Shown piece after piece: positions 25,646-34,113 of a stretch of 53,548 nucleotides of DNA. The first letter of the stretch is position 1, and every line of letters begins with the position of its first letter. Location of the stretch: positions 1 to 53,548 of the forward strand of contig JAFTGB010000062.1 of NCBI GenBank assembly GCA_017458125.1, read 5' to 3'. The notes below the pieces were generated by a model. That model saw nothing but the letters and a program-made list of their open reading frames with translations. It searched no databases and had not been told where the DNA came from. The stretch is from Prevotella sp. (GTDB lineage: Bacteria > Bacteroidota > Bacteroidia > Bacteroidales > Bacteroidaceae). The position numbers and the translations under genes were made by a program.

Positions 25646-26704
25646 ATGTTACTTGACAAGATAGACGAGCTTCTGAAAGAAGTAGAGACCCTTAGCGCAA
25701 AAAATCTCGAAGAGGTAGAGCAACTGCGTCTGAAATACCTGAGCAAGAAAGGTGAGATAACTGCCCTGATGGCTGATTTCCGCAGTGTGGCAGCTGACGA
25801 GAAGAAAACCGTTGGCATGAAAATCAACGAGCTGAAGACGCTGGCCACCGAACGCATCAACAAACTGCGTGAGGACTGTGCCACACAAGATACCAGCGAC
25901 GAAGCCATTGACCTGACACGCACACCCTACCCCATACAGTTGGGTACGCGTCACCCGCTGACCATCGTCACCAATGAGATTATAGATATTTTCTCACGCA
26001 TGGGTTTCGTGCTGGCTGACGGACCTGAAGTGGAGGATGACCTGCATGTGTTCACCAAGATGAATTTTGCTGCCGACCATCCTGCCCGCGATATGCAGGA
26101 CACCTTCTTCGTCTCACAGCATCCCAACGATGTGACGAAGAATATCCTGCTCCGTTCGCATACATCGAGCGTACAGGCTCGTGTAATGGAGAATATGCAC
26201 ACCGAAGACGGCAAGCTGACCGCTCCCATCCGCGTCATCTGCCCCGGACGTGTCTATCGCAACGAGGCCATCACCGCCCGTGCTCACTGCTTCTTCCATC
26301 AGGTGGAAGGCCTCTATATCGACAAGAACGTGTCGTTCACCGACCTGAAGCAGGTGCTGCTAAACTTTGCCCGCGAGATGTTCGGCCCCGACACGCAGAT
26401 ACGTTTACGCCCCTCCTACTTCCCCTTCACCGAACCTTCGGCAGAGATGGACATCTCATGTTTCATCTGCGGTGGCGAGGGCTGCGGATTCTGCAAGCAC
26501 ACCGGATGGGTGGAGATACTTGGTTGCGGCATGGTAGACCCCAACGTATTGGAACTCTGCGGTATAGACTCCAAGGAATATAGCGGCTATGCTTTCGGCA
26601 TGGGCGTTGAACGCATCACCAACCTGAAGTACAGAGTAAGCGACCTGCGCATGTTCTCCGAGAATGATGTACGCTTCCTGAAGGAGTTTGAGGCAGCAAA
26701 CTAA
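25646..26704 (+). CDS. pheS: Phenylalanyl-tRNA synthetase alpha subunit
   Basis: Class II aminoacyl-tRNA synthetase, 352 residues. An N-terminal coiled coil (about 1-90) is followed by the catalytic core with HPL, DGPEVEDDLHVF, FDALN-like region replaced by FTKMNFAADHPARD, LLRSHTSSVQ (motif 2 area), CPGRVYRNE and the C-terminal GMGVERITNLKY (motif 3). A cysteine cluster CFICGGEGCGFCKHTG sits before the end, as in many bacteria. The beta subunit is not nearby. Confidence 0.95.
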   Translation: MLLDKIDELLKEVETLSAKNLEEVEQLRLKYLSKKGEITALMADFRSVAADEKKTVGMKINELKTLATERINKLREDCATQDTSDEAIDLTRTPYPIQLGTRHPLTIVTNEIIDIFSRMGFVLADGPEVEDDLHVFTKMNFAADHPARDMQDTFFVSQHPNDVTKNILLRSHTSSVQARVMENMHTEDGKLTAPIRVICPGRVYRNEAITARAHCFFHQVEGLYIDKNVSFTDLKQVLLNFAREMFGPDTQIRLRPSYFPFTEPSAEMDISCFICGGEGCGFCKHTGWVEILGCGMVDPNVLELCGIDSKEYSGYAFGMGVERITNLKYRVSDLRMFSENDVRFLKEFEAAN

Positions 26705-26715
26705 ACTCCCTCTCT

Positions 26716-27324
26716 ATGAAACTCATAGTAATGACCCAGCCCACGTTTTTCGTGGAGGAAGACAAGATACTCACGTCACTCTTTGACGAGGGACTTGACA
26801 ATCTGCACCTCCACAAGGCAGGGGCATCGCCGATGTACTCTGAAAGGCTGCTCACACTGCTGCCTAACGAATACTACGGTAAGATAATGGTTCATGACAA
26901 CCTATACCTGAAAGAAGAATACAAACTGAGGGGTATTCACATTGATGACGAGACAACCCCTGTACCCAAAGGATACAAGGGACACATCAGCCGTTCGTGC
27001 ACTCATCTTGACAAACTCAAGGAAGCCAAGCACAATGCCGACTACGTGCTGCTCAAATACATCTTTGATAGCCAAACAGAGGCAGCACAGTCTTCAACGT
27101 TTACCATGCAGGAGCTACAGGAGGCATCACGACGCGGACTCATTGACAAACATGTCTATGCCCTTGGTGGAATGAACCTTGACAACATCAAGATAGCCAA
27201 AGACTTAGGATTTGGAGGCGTAGTCATCAGAGGAGACCTTTGGAACCGCTTCAACATCCATCAGGAGTTGGACTATCAAGAACTCATTGACCATTTCTCG
27301 AAACTTCGAAAAGCAATCGGATAA
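26716..27324 (+). CDS. Thiamine phosphate synthase-like protein (ThiE/TenI)
   Basis: A 202-residue TIM-barrel protein. LHLHKAGASPMYSERLL and GIHIDDE match the ThiE/TenI core, SRSCTHLDKLKEA matches the phosphate/metal region, and ALGGMNLDNIKIAKDLGFGGVVIRG ends the barrel (two motifs). Residues needed for thiamine phosphate synthesis are only partly preserved, so it may be a TenI-like or other paralog. It lies 11 bases after pheS and 2 bases before prs. Confidence 0.75.
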   Translation: MKLIVMTQPTFFVEEDKILTSLFDEGLDNLHLHKAGASPMYSERLLTLLPNEYYGKIMVHDNLYLKEEYKLRGIHIDDETTPVPKGYKGHISRSCTHLDKLKEAKHNADYVLLKYIFDSQTEAAQSSTFTMQELQEASRRGLIDKHVYALGGMNLDNIKIAKDLGFGGVVIRGDLWNRFNIHQELDYQELIDHFSKLRKAIG

Positions 27325-27326
27325 AT

Positions 27327-28262
27327 ATGTCAGACAAAAATTACATGGTGTTTTCAGGTACTGCCACAAAGTACCTTGCAGAGAAAATCTGCCAGAGTTT
27401 GGGATGCCCGTTGGGTGAACTGCTTATCACAAAGTTCTCCGATGGAGAGTTTGCCGTATCGTACGAAGAAAGTATCCGTGGACGAGACATCTTCTTGGTT
27501 CAGAGCACATTTCCTTCATCTGACAACTTGATGGAACTGCTGTTGATGATTGATGCTGCCAAGCGTGCATCTGCACGCACCATCAATGCTGTCATCCCTT
27601 ACTTCGGATGGGCACGCCAGGACCGTAAGGACAAGCCTCGTGTAAGCATCGGCGCAAAACTGGTTGCCGACTTGCTGTCAGCAGCTGGAGTCAACCGTGT
27701 AATTACGATGGACCTGCATGCTGACCAGATACAGGGATTCTTCAATGTTCCTGTCGATCACCTCTATGCTTCCAACGTCATCCTTCCCTATCTGCAGAGT
27801 CTGCACTTGGAAGATCTTGTCATCGCATCGCCTGACGTTGGCGGCTCCAAGCGTGCCAACACCTATGCCAAATACTTAGGATGCCCACTGGTGCTCTGCA
27901 ACAAGACACGTGCACGCGCCAACGTGGTGGCTTCCATGCAGATTATCGGCGATGTAGAAGGCAAGAATGTAGTCATCATCGACGACATGGTAGACACCGC
28001 TGGTACCATCACCAAGGCTGCCGACATCATGAAAGCAGCAGGAGCAAAAACGGTCAGGGCGTGTGCTTCACACTGCGTCATGAGCGGTCCTGCCAGCGAC
28101 CGTGTGCAGGAATCAGCACTGGAAGAAATCGTTTTCACCGACTCCATTCCTTACACCCAACGCTGTGCCAAGGTCAAGCAACTGAGTGTTGCCGATTTAT
28201 TTGCTGAAACCATCCGAAGAGTAATTGACAATGAGAGCATTTCAAGCCAGTATATTATTTAG
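27327..28262 (+). CDS. prs: Ribose-phosphate pyrophosphokinase
   Basis: Makes PRPP from ribose 5-phosphate and ATP. Signatures: FSDGEFAVSYEESIRG, PYFGWARQDRKD, TMDLHADQIQGFF and the PRPP loop VVIIDDMVDTAGTI. 311 residues, normal length. Its last 32 bases overlap the start of the next gene. Confidence 0.95.
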   Translation: MSDKNYMVFSGTATKYLAEKICQSLGCPLGELLITKFSDGEFAVSYEESIRGRDIFLVQSTFPSSDNLMELLLMIDAAKRASARTINAVIPYFGWARQDRKDKPRVSIGAKLVADLLSAAGVNRVITMDLHADQIQGFFNVPVDHLYASNVILPYLQSLHLEDLVIASPDVGGSKRANTYAKYLGCPLVLCNKTRARANVVASMQIIGDVEGKNVVIIDDMVDTAGTITKAADIMKAAGAKTVRACASHCVMSGPASDRVQESALEEIVFTDSIPYTQRCAKVKQLSVADLFAETIRRVIDNESISSQYII

Positions 28263-29325
28263 TGCCATCGCACTGACGGCATGCCAGTCGAACAGCTATG
28301 AAATCAACGGAAGCATAAAAGGTGCTGCCAATGGTGACACTTTGTTCCTGACAAAGAACCTGGAGACAGGCGTTCCAAGCGACACCATCATTGTAGAAGA
28401 CGGCAAATTCAACATCAGCGGCGAGACCGACTCCACGATGCTCTGCATGATTTACAGCTCAAACCGCAATGAAATCAATGCCCCTTTCTTCCTGGAACCC
28501 GGAACTATCACCATCGACCTGTCTGAAGAGCCTGGAGCCAGCCGTGTGGGTGGAACACATTGTAACAAGAAATGGCAGGAGCTTAATGACTCCGTGATGG
28601 TTATTGGAAAGGAAATCAACCGTATAGCTGAGCACATCTACGGCAACAACCTGCCAGAAGAAGAGCAGAAGAAAGGCATGGAGCAGATAGACAAACTCAA
28701 CAAGCGCTTTTCAAAGCTCATAGTCAAGACTGCCGAGCAGAATACGGATAATGAGTTTGGCTACTTCCTGATAACATACTATCCGGAAGAACTCATAGAC
28801 AATGCCACACGCGAACGGCTCATCAAGGAACTGCCCGCTGAGATGCGCCAAAGGACTGCCATCCAAAAGATAGAGGCAACTATCAAGGCTGCAGCCAATA
28901 CTGCTGAGGGAGCTACCATTACCAACTTCACCCAGCCGTCGATTGACGGCAAGGAGCTAAGCCTGATGGATGAGGTGCAGAAGAACAAGGTTACCATCAT
29001 TGACTTTTGGGCTTCGTGGTGCGGACCTTGCAAGCAGGAGATGCCTTCGATGATACAACTGTATGAGAAATACCAATCCAAGGGACTTGGCATTGTAGGT
29101 GTGTCTCTTGACTCAGACAAGGACGCATGGCTGCAAGCTACCGAAAAACTGGGTGTCAAATGGCCGCAAATGAGTGACCTGAAGGGATGGGACAATGAAG
29201 TGTCCACATACTTCAATATTACCAGCATCCCGCATACTGTCGTCGTCGACAAGAAAGGAAAGATTCTGCGACGGGGGCTGAGAGGTGAAGCATTGGAGCA
29301 GTATGTAGCTGAGCTCTTGAAATAA
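28231..29325 (+). CDS. TlpA-like thioredoxin lipoprotein with DUF4369-type N-terminus
   Basis: The start ATG 28231 gives a lipoprotein signal with ALTAC, so the protein is anchored on the outside of a membrane. Residues about 20-115 form a DUF4369-like beta domain (YEINGSIKGAANGDTLFL). A helical linker is followed by a thioredoxin domain with FWASWCGPCKQEMPSM (redox WCGPC) and the cis-proline region ITSIPHTVVVDKKG. Probably a periplasmic disulfide reductase. It overlaps prs by about 30 bases. A terminator follows at 29349-29391. Confidence 0.88.
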   Translation: MRAFQASILFSAIALTACQSNSYEINGSIKGAANGDTLFLTKNLETGVPSDTIIVEDGKFNISGETDSTMLCMIYSSNRNEINAPFFLEPGTITIDLSEEPGASRVGGTHCNKKWQELNDSVMVIGKEINRIAEHIYGNNLPEEEQKKGMEQIDKLNKRFSKLIVKTAEQNTDNEFGYFLITYYPEELIDNATRERLIKELPAEMRQRTAIQKIEATIKAAANTAEGATITNFTQPSIDGKELSLMDEVQKNKVTIIDFWASWCGPCKQEMPSMIQLYEKYQSKGLGIVGVSLDSDKDAWLQATEKLGVKWPQMSDLKGWDNEVSTYFNITSIPHTVVVDKKGKILRRGLRGEALEQYVAELLK

Positions 29326-29348
29326 CACAAACACGGCTATCCAAAAAG

Positions 29349-29391
29349 AACTGCGACTTCCCGGTAAAGCACTGGAAAGTCGCAGTTTTTT
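29349..29391. terminator. Bidirectional intrinsic terminator
   Basis: AACTGCGACTT (29349-29359) pairs with AAGTCGCAGTT (29377-29387), followed by T residues on the plus strand. On the minus strand the stem is followed by CTTTTTGG. It separates two convergent genes. Confidence 0.88.
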
Positions 29392-29410
29392 CTCTACGCC
29401 TCGTCGACAC

Positions 29411-29830
29411 TTAGAAAGGAAGGTCGTCCGTTGAACCTTCACTGGCAGGTTCCTGAGCAGGAGGGAAGGGTGCGGTAGCATCAGCTGCCGGTGCTACAGG
29501 AGCAGCTGCTTGCTGAGGGGGGAACGGAGCGGCAACAGAGGCAGCTGCAACGGGAGCAGCTCCACGCTGGACATTATAAGCTCGAATCTCGTTGAACCAG
29601 CGGCCATTGTATTCATGTGCGTCAATATCAAAGGAAACCGTTAATTCTTCTCCCATCTGGATATTAAATTGTTTGATACGATCCTCACCAAAAAGGCGGA
29701 ATACGCACTTGCGAGAATACTGCCCAGGCACCTCGATGACATATTCCTGAGACATCCAAGGATTACCCGTACGTTGAGAAACACCACTGTTCGCCGGTAA
29801 AACGGCAATGATTTTACCTGTTAAATCCAT
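29411..29830 (-). CDS. DUF3127 OB-fold protein with SSB-like acidic tip
   Basis: A 139-residue protein. Residues 1-90 are the DUF3127 domain (MDLTGKIIAVLPANSG, QEYVIEVPG, FNEIRAYNV), related to the OB fold of single-stranded DNA-binding proteins. Residues 91-130 are a low-complexity Ala/Pro linker, and the last residues are STDDLPF, which closely mimics the DDIPF tip by which SSB recruits repair proteins. It is divergent from dnaN. Function as a DNA-repair or replication accessory is inferred. Confidence 0.85.
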   Translation of the reverse strand: MDLTGKIIAVLPANSGVSQRTGNPWMSQEYVIEVPGQYSRKCVFRLFGEDRIKQFNIQMGEELTVSFDIDAHEYNGRWFNEIRAYNVQRGAAPVAAASVAAPFPPQQAAAPVAPAADATAPFPPAQEPASEGSTDDLPF

Positions 29831-29921
29831 AATAATTATTAGTTGTTTACTACTTGTTTTTTGTTTCAGATTGCGAAATTACGGAAAATAATTTTAAAAA
29901 GAGAATTTTTCAGCCAATATT

Positions 29922-29953
29922 TTTGCTATTGAGCAAGAGTTTTTGTATTTTTG
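29922..29953 (+). promoter_or_regulatory. Promoter of the dnaN operon
   Basis: TTTG at 29922-29925, 20 bases, TATTTTTG at 29946-29953. The leader to the dnaN ATG is about 35 bases. Confidence 0.78.
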
Positions 29954-29994
29954 TAGTCAATTTGAACTGAAATGAAACTAAAACATAAGTATAT

Positions 29995-31119
29995 ATGAGA
30001 TTTACCGTATCCAGCACTGCGCTTAGCAGCAAACTTAATGCTCTTTCCAGAGTCATCAATAACAAAAACTCCTTGCCCATCTTGGCAGATTTCCTGTTCG
30101 ACATCCAGACTGGCATCCTCTATCTGACAGCATCAGACAGTGAGAATGTGATGAACACACAACTTGAACTGACCGACAGCGACTCTGACGGCCGTTTTGC
30201 CATCAGCAGCCACAACCTGCTGGAGGCTGTCAAAGGATTCTCGGAGCAGCCCATTACGTTTGATGTCAACCTTGAGTCGAACATTGCCAAAATATCATAC
30301 CAAAACGGACTCTTCTCGCTCCCCGTTGAGAACGCAGACGAGTTTCCACAAGCACAGGCCGTATCAGAGGGTGCCACGAAGATAGTCATTCCTAATGCCT
30401 TGCTCGCAGAAAACATCACACGCTCTTTGTTTGCAACAGCTCAGGATGAGCTTCGCCCCGTGATGAACGGCATCTTTTTTGACCTCACTCCAGAGAGTCT
30501 GGCCTTAGTAGCCTCTGATGGCCATAAGTTGGTGCGCAACAAGGTGCTGACCGTTCATAGCGAAGTGCCTGCATCTTTTATCCTGCCCAAGAAGCCGGCC
30601 TCGCTGCTGAAAAACATTTTAGGCAAAGATGGCGGCGACGTCACCATTCTCTTTGATGAGCGCAATGCTCAAATCAACTATGGCGACGGACAAATCACAT
30701 GCAGACTCATCGAAGGACGTTATCCTAACTATAACTCCGTAATTCCACAGGGGAACCCCAACCAGCTGACGGTAGACCGTCTGGCATTACTTGCCGCACT
30801 TCGCCGTGTGCAGCCATTTGCCAATGATTCCAGCAACCTTATCCGTTTCCATGTGGACGGCGGTACACTGCAACTTGATGCAGAAGACTATGACTTCTCC
30901 AAGACTGCTACCGAACGCATGTCATGCGAATATAACGGACAACCGATGAGCATTGGTTTCAAAGGGTCGTCATTCATCGAGATTTTGAGCAACTTTGATT
31001 GTGAAGAAGTCATCATACAGTTGGCTGATCCCAGCCGTGCCGGACTGGTACTGCCCTCAGAGCAACCAGAGAATCAGGATGTGCTGATGCTGATGATGCC
31101 CATGCTCATTAATGATTGA
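29995..31119 (+). CDS. dnaN: DNA polymerase III beta subunit (sliding clamp)
   Basis: The 374-residue three-domain clamp that tethers the replicative polymerase. MRFTVSSTALSSKLNALSRV starts domain 1, SRAFVN-like and LVASDGHKLVRN mark domain 2, and RVQPFANDSSNLIRF and LMMPM mark the C-terminal clamp domain. It is the first gene of a plus-strand operon and ends 8 bases before the exonuclease ATG. Confidence 0.95.
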   Translation: MRFTVSSTALSSKLNALSRVINNKNSLPILADFLFDIQTGILYLTASDSENVMNTQLELTDSDSDGRFAISSHNLLEAVKGFSEQPITFDVNLESNIAKISYQNGLFSLPVENADEFPQAQAVSEGATKIVIPNALLAENITRSLFATAQDELRPVMNGIFFDLTPESLALVASDGHKLVRNKVLTVHSEVPASFILPKKPASLLKNILGKDGGDVTILFDERNAQINYGDGQITCRLIEGRYPNYNSVIPQGNPNQLTVDRLALLAALRRVQPFANDSSNLIRFHVDGGTLQLDAEDYDFSKTATERMSCEYNGQPMSIGFKGSSFIEILSNFDCEEVIIQLADPSRAGLVLPSEQPENQDVLMLMMPMLIND

Positions 31120-31127
31120 TAAATGCC

Positions 31128-31958
31128 ATGAAACTGAACCTGCAGAAACCACTCGTCATTTTCGACTTGGAGACAACGGGACTTGACTTGGTCAAGGACC
31201 GAATCATTCAGCTATCTTATATTAAAGTGTACCCCAATGGTCATGAGGTACGTGGCAACGAACTTATCAATCCAGAAAAGACCATCCCTAATGAAGTTGT
31301 CCAGTTGACTGGCATCACCAATGCTGACGTGAAGGACAAGCCGACATTCAAACAACTGGCCACAAAGTTGTGCGAGGTGTTTACGGGCTCGGACATTGCC
31401 GGTTTCAACTCCAACCACTTCGACGTCCCCCTGCTGGCTGAAGAATTTCTTCGTGCAGGCATAGACTTTGACTTCTCAAAATGCCGTCTCATTGACGTCC
31501 AAACCATATTCCACAAGATGGAACGCCGTAATCTGGCGGCTGCCTACAAGTTCTATTGCGGACGCAAGATGGAAGATGACTTCGAGGCACACCGCGCTGA
31601 CCAGGACACAGAGGCTACCTACCGGGTTCTTCAGGGTGAATTGGACTACTACACGGCAGAGCACCAGCAGGCACTGGGTGAAGACCCGGCAGAACGCGTG
31701 TTGAAAAACGACATGCAGTTTCTGGCTGACTTCTCGAAAACCAATGACAATGTGGACTTTGCCGGACGTATCGTATGGGCAGAGGTCAAAGGAAAACGGA
31801 CCGAAGTCTTTAACTTTGGCAAACACAAGGGGGTGCCCGTAGCTGACGTGCTGCGTATTGACCCAGGATACTACAGCTGGATACTTGGAGGTGACTTCAC
31901 CTACAACACCAAACAGGTTCTGACGCGCATCAGACTGCGTGAAGCGCAAAAGAACTAA
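31128..31958 (+). CDS. DEDDh 3'-5' exonuclease (epsilon/ExoX-like)
   Basis: About 276 residues from ATG 31128. The exonuclease motifs are FDLETTGLD near the N-terminus (Exo I), GFNSNHFDVPLL (Exo II) and AHRADQDTEATYRVL (Exo IIIe with His). The C-terminal 70 residues contain FNFGKHKG and a short domain found in ExoX-like proteins. It could proofread with the replicative polymerase or act in repair. An in-frame TTG upstream overlaps the dnaN stop and is not preferred. Confidence 0.88.
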   Translation: MKLNLQKPLVIFDLETTGLDLVKDRIIQLSYIKVYPNGHEVRGNELINPEKTIPNEVVQLTGITNADVKDKPTFKQLATKLCEVFTGSDIAGFNSNHFDVPLLAEEFLRAGIDFDFSKCRLIDVQTIFHKMERRNLAAAYKFYCGRKMEDDFEAHRADQDTEATYRVLQGELDYYTAEHQQALGEDPAERVLKNDMQFLADFSKTNDNVDFAGRIVWAEVKGKRTEVFNFGKHKGVPVADVLRIDPGYYSWILGGDFTYNTKQVLTRIRLREAQKN

Positions 31959-31971
31959 GCATAAGTTCAAA

Positions 31972-33168
31972 ATGGGAAACTTAGCAGGAAAAAGGATTGT
32001 ACTGGGCATTACGGGTAGTATAGCTGCATATAAGGCATGCTATATTATTCGTGGGCTCATCAAGGCAGGAGCAGAGGTGCAGGTAGTCATCACCCCTGCC
32101 GGTAAGGAGTTTATCACACCCATCACGCTTTCTGCACTGACTCAAAAGCCAGTGATCAGTGAATTCTTCTCACAGCGTGATGGCACATGGCACTCACATG
32201 TCAAACTCGGACTGTGGGCCGACGCCATGCTCATTGCCCCATGCACCGCTTCTACGCTGGGAAAAATGGCTAACGGCGTGGCTGATAACATGCTGGTAAC
32301 GACATACTTGTCAATGAAAGCGCCAGTCTTTATTGCACCCGCCATGGACCTTGACATGTACCAGCATCCTACTACTCAGCAGAATATGGAACGACTGCGC
32401 TCTTTCGGGAACCATATTATTGAACCCAAGAGTGGTTTTCTGGCATCGGGCCTTGAAGGCAAGGGGCGCATGGAAGAACCGGACAACATCGTAGCCTGTC
32501 TGGAGGCTTTCTTCAGTGTCAAGGATTTGAAAGGCAAAAGAGTAATGATTACTGCCGGACCAACATACGAGAAGATAGACCCTGTACGCTTCATCGGCAA
32601 CTACAGCAGCGGGAAGATGGGGTTTGCCTTGGCAGAAGAGTGCGCACTCCGTGGTGCAGAAGTAACACTCATAGCCGGTCCGGTAAGTGTCAAAAGTTCA
32701 GTACAGGGCATTCACCGTATTGACGTCGAGAGTTGCGAGGAGATGTATCAGGCTTCAACCAAGGCTTTTACTGACTGTGATGCCGCTATCCTCTGCGCTG
32801 CCGTAGCCGATTTTCGTCCCAAAGCCATTTCCGACCAGAAAATCAAACGGGAGAAAGACGATTTGGTCATCCACCTTCAGCCCACTCACGACATTGCTGC
32901 CGAGTTGGGACGTAGTAAGCGTGACGGACAGATACTGGTGGGATTTGCACTTGAAACCAACGACGAGGAGGCCAACGCCCAACAAAAGCTCAAGAAGAAG
33001 AACCTCGACTTCATTGTCCTTAACTCCCTGCGCAACAAAGGAACCTGTTTCCAGAGTGATGAGAACCAAATCAGCATCATCTCCACTTCTGGCCGTCAAG
33101 ACTTTGACAAGAAAGACAAGAAAGCCGTAGCCACCGACATCATTGATGCCATGGCCCGTCTCTTTTAA
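31972..33168 (+). CDS. coaBC: Bifunctional phosphopantothenoylcysteine decarboxylase/synthetase
   Basis: Two steps of coenzyme A synthesis in one protein. The start ATG 31972 places MGNLAGKRIVLGITGSIAAYK at the N-terminus; an earlier in-frame ATG would overlap the exonuclease gene. CoaC domain about 1-185 has FMN-site residues APAMDLDMY. CoaB domain about 190-398 has ITAGPTYEKIDPVRFIGN, the CTP-binding AAVADFRP and a GFALETND segment. Normal length. Confidence 0.95.
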   Translation: MGNLAGKRIVLGITGSIAAYKACYIIRGLIKAGAEVQVVITPAGKEFITPITLSALTQKPVISEFFSQRDGTWHSHVKLGLWADAMLIAPCTASTLGKMANGVADNMLVTTYLSMKAPVFIAPAMDLDMYQHPTTQQNMERLRSFGNHIIEPKSGFLASGLEGKGRMEEPDNIVACLEAFFSVKDLKGKRVMITAGPTYEKIDPVRFIGNYSSGKMGFALAEECALRGAEVTLIAGPVSVKSSVQGIHRIDVESCEEMYQASTKAFTDCDAAILCAAVADFRPKAISDQKIKREKDDLVIHLQPTHDIAAELGRSKRDGQILVGFALETNDEEANAQQKLKKKNLDFIVLNSLRNKGTCFQSDENQISIISTSGRQDFDKKDKKAVATDIIDAMARLF

Positions 33169-33185
33169 TTTATACCCATCTACTC

Positions 33186-34088
33186 ATGAAGTCAGTAATA
33201 CTGCTCATATCCATGCTGTTTGGCTTTGCCTCGTCAGTGCTTGCACAGGAACTGCAAGTAAGAATCAACATCAACAGCTCGCAGGTGGAAGGGACCGACA
33301 AGAGTGTGTTTGAAAACCTTCAGCAGACACTGGAGCAGTTCATGAACGACCGCCAATGGACTGAACTACAGTTTCAGAAGAACGAGCGCATCGTGTGCAA
33401 CTTCAACCTGACGGTGACCAAATACGACAAAGCCAACAACCGCTTTACCTGCACCGCTATGATTCAGGCCAATCGTCCTGTCTATAACTCGGCCTACAAT
33501 TCCACCTTATATAATAATAAGGACGGGGACTTTAACTTTGACTTCGTCCAGTTTGACCAGCTGATTTTCAACGACGAGATTGTTGACAACCAGCTGACGG
33601 CATTGATGGCTTACTACGCTTACCTGATAATCGGACTTGACCTTGACTCCTTCGCCCCAATGGGCGGCACTGAAGTCCTGCAACGCTGCATGCATCTGAC
33701 AAACAACGCTCAAGACCTGGGTTTCAGCGGATGGAAAGCCTTCGAGACCTCACGTAACCGCTTTGCCATCATCAACGATTATCTGGACGAGGCCATGAAG
33801 CCCTTTCGCCAGCTTCAATATGACTACTACCGCACAGGACTGGACGAGATGGCCAACAATGCCGAGCGTGGACGCACCAACATTACTACAGCACTGGAGC
33901 AGTTGAAGAAAGCCCATGAAGACAAGCCGCTGAGTCTGCTTCCACAAATATGGACCGACTACAAGCGCGACGAACTGGCAAACATCTACAAAGGCAAAGG
34001 GACACAAAAGGAGAAAGAAAGCGTATACGACCTGCTCTTCAACATCAATGCCTCTCAGAACGATGCGTGGGAACTCATCAAGCAATAA
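33186..34088 (+). CDS. PorD-like protein (DUF4835)
   Basis: A 300-residue secreted protein with a signal peptide (MKSVILLISMLFGFASSVLA). The mature part has the DUF4835 pattern: VRININSSQVEGTDKSVFENL, MIQANRPVYNSAYNST and LTALMAYYAYLIIGLDLDS (listed in parts). DUF4835 includes PorD, linked to the type IX secretion system of Bacteroidetes. It lies between coaBC and recN, the usual order. The PorD name is by family recall. Confidence 0.85.
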   Translation: MKSVILLISMLFGFASSVLAQELQVRININSSQVEGTDKSVFENLQQTLEQFMNDRQWTELQFQKNERIVCNFNLTVTKYDKANNRFTCTAMIQANRPVYNSAYNSTLYNNKDGDFNFDFVQFDQLIFNDEIVDNQLTALMAYYAYLIIGLDLDSFAPMGGTEVLQRCMHLTNNAQDLGFSGWKAFETSRNRFAIINDYLDEAMKPFRQLQYDYYRTGLDEMANNAERGRTNITTALEQLKKAHEDKPLSLLPQIWTDYKRDELANIYKGKGTQKEKESVYDLLFNINASQNDAWELIKQ

Positions 34089-34113
34089 CCATTAAATACA
34101 TCAATACGACAAA

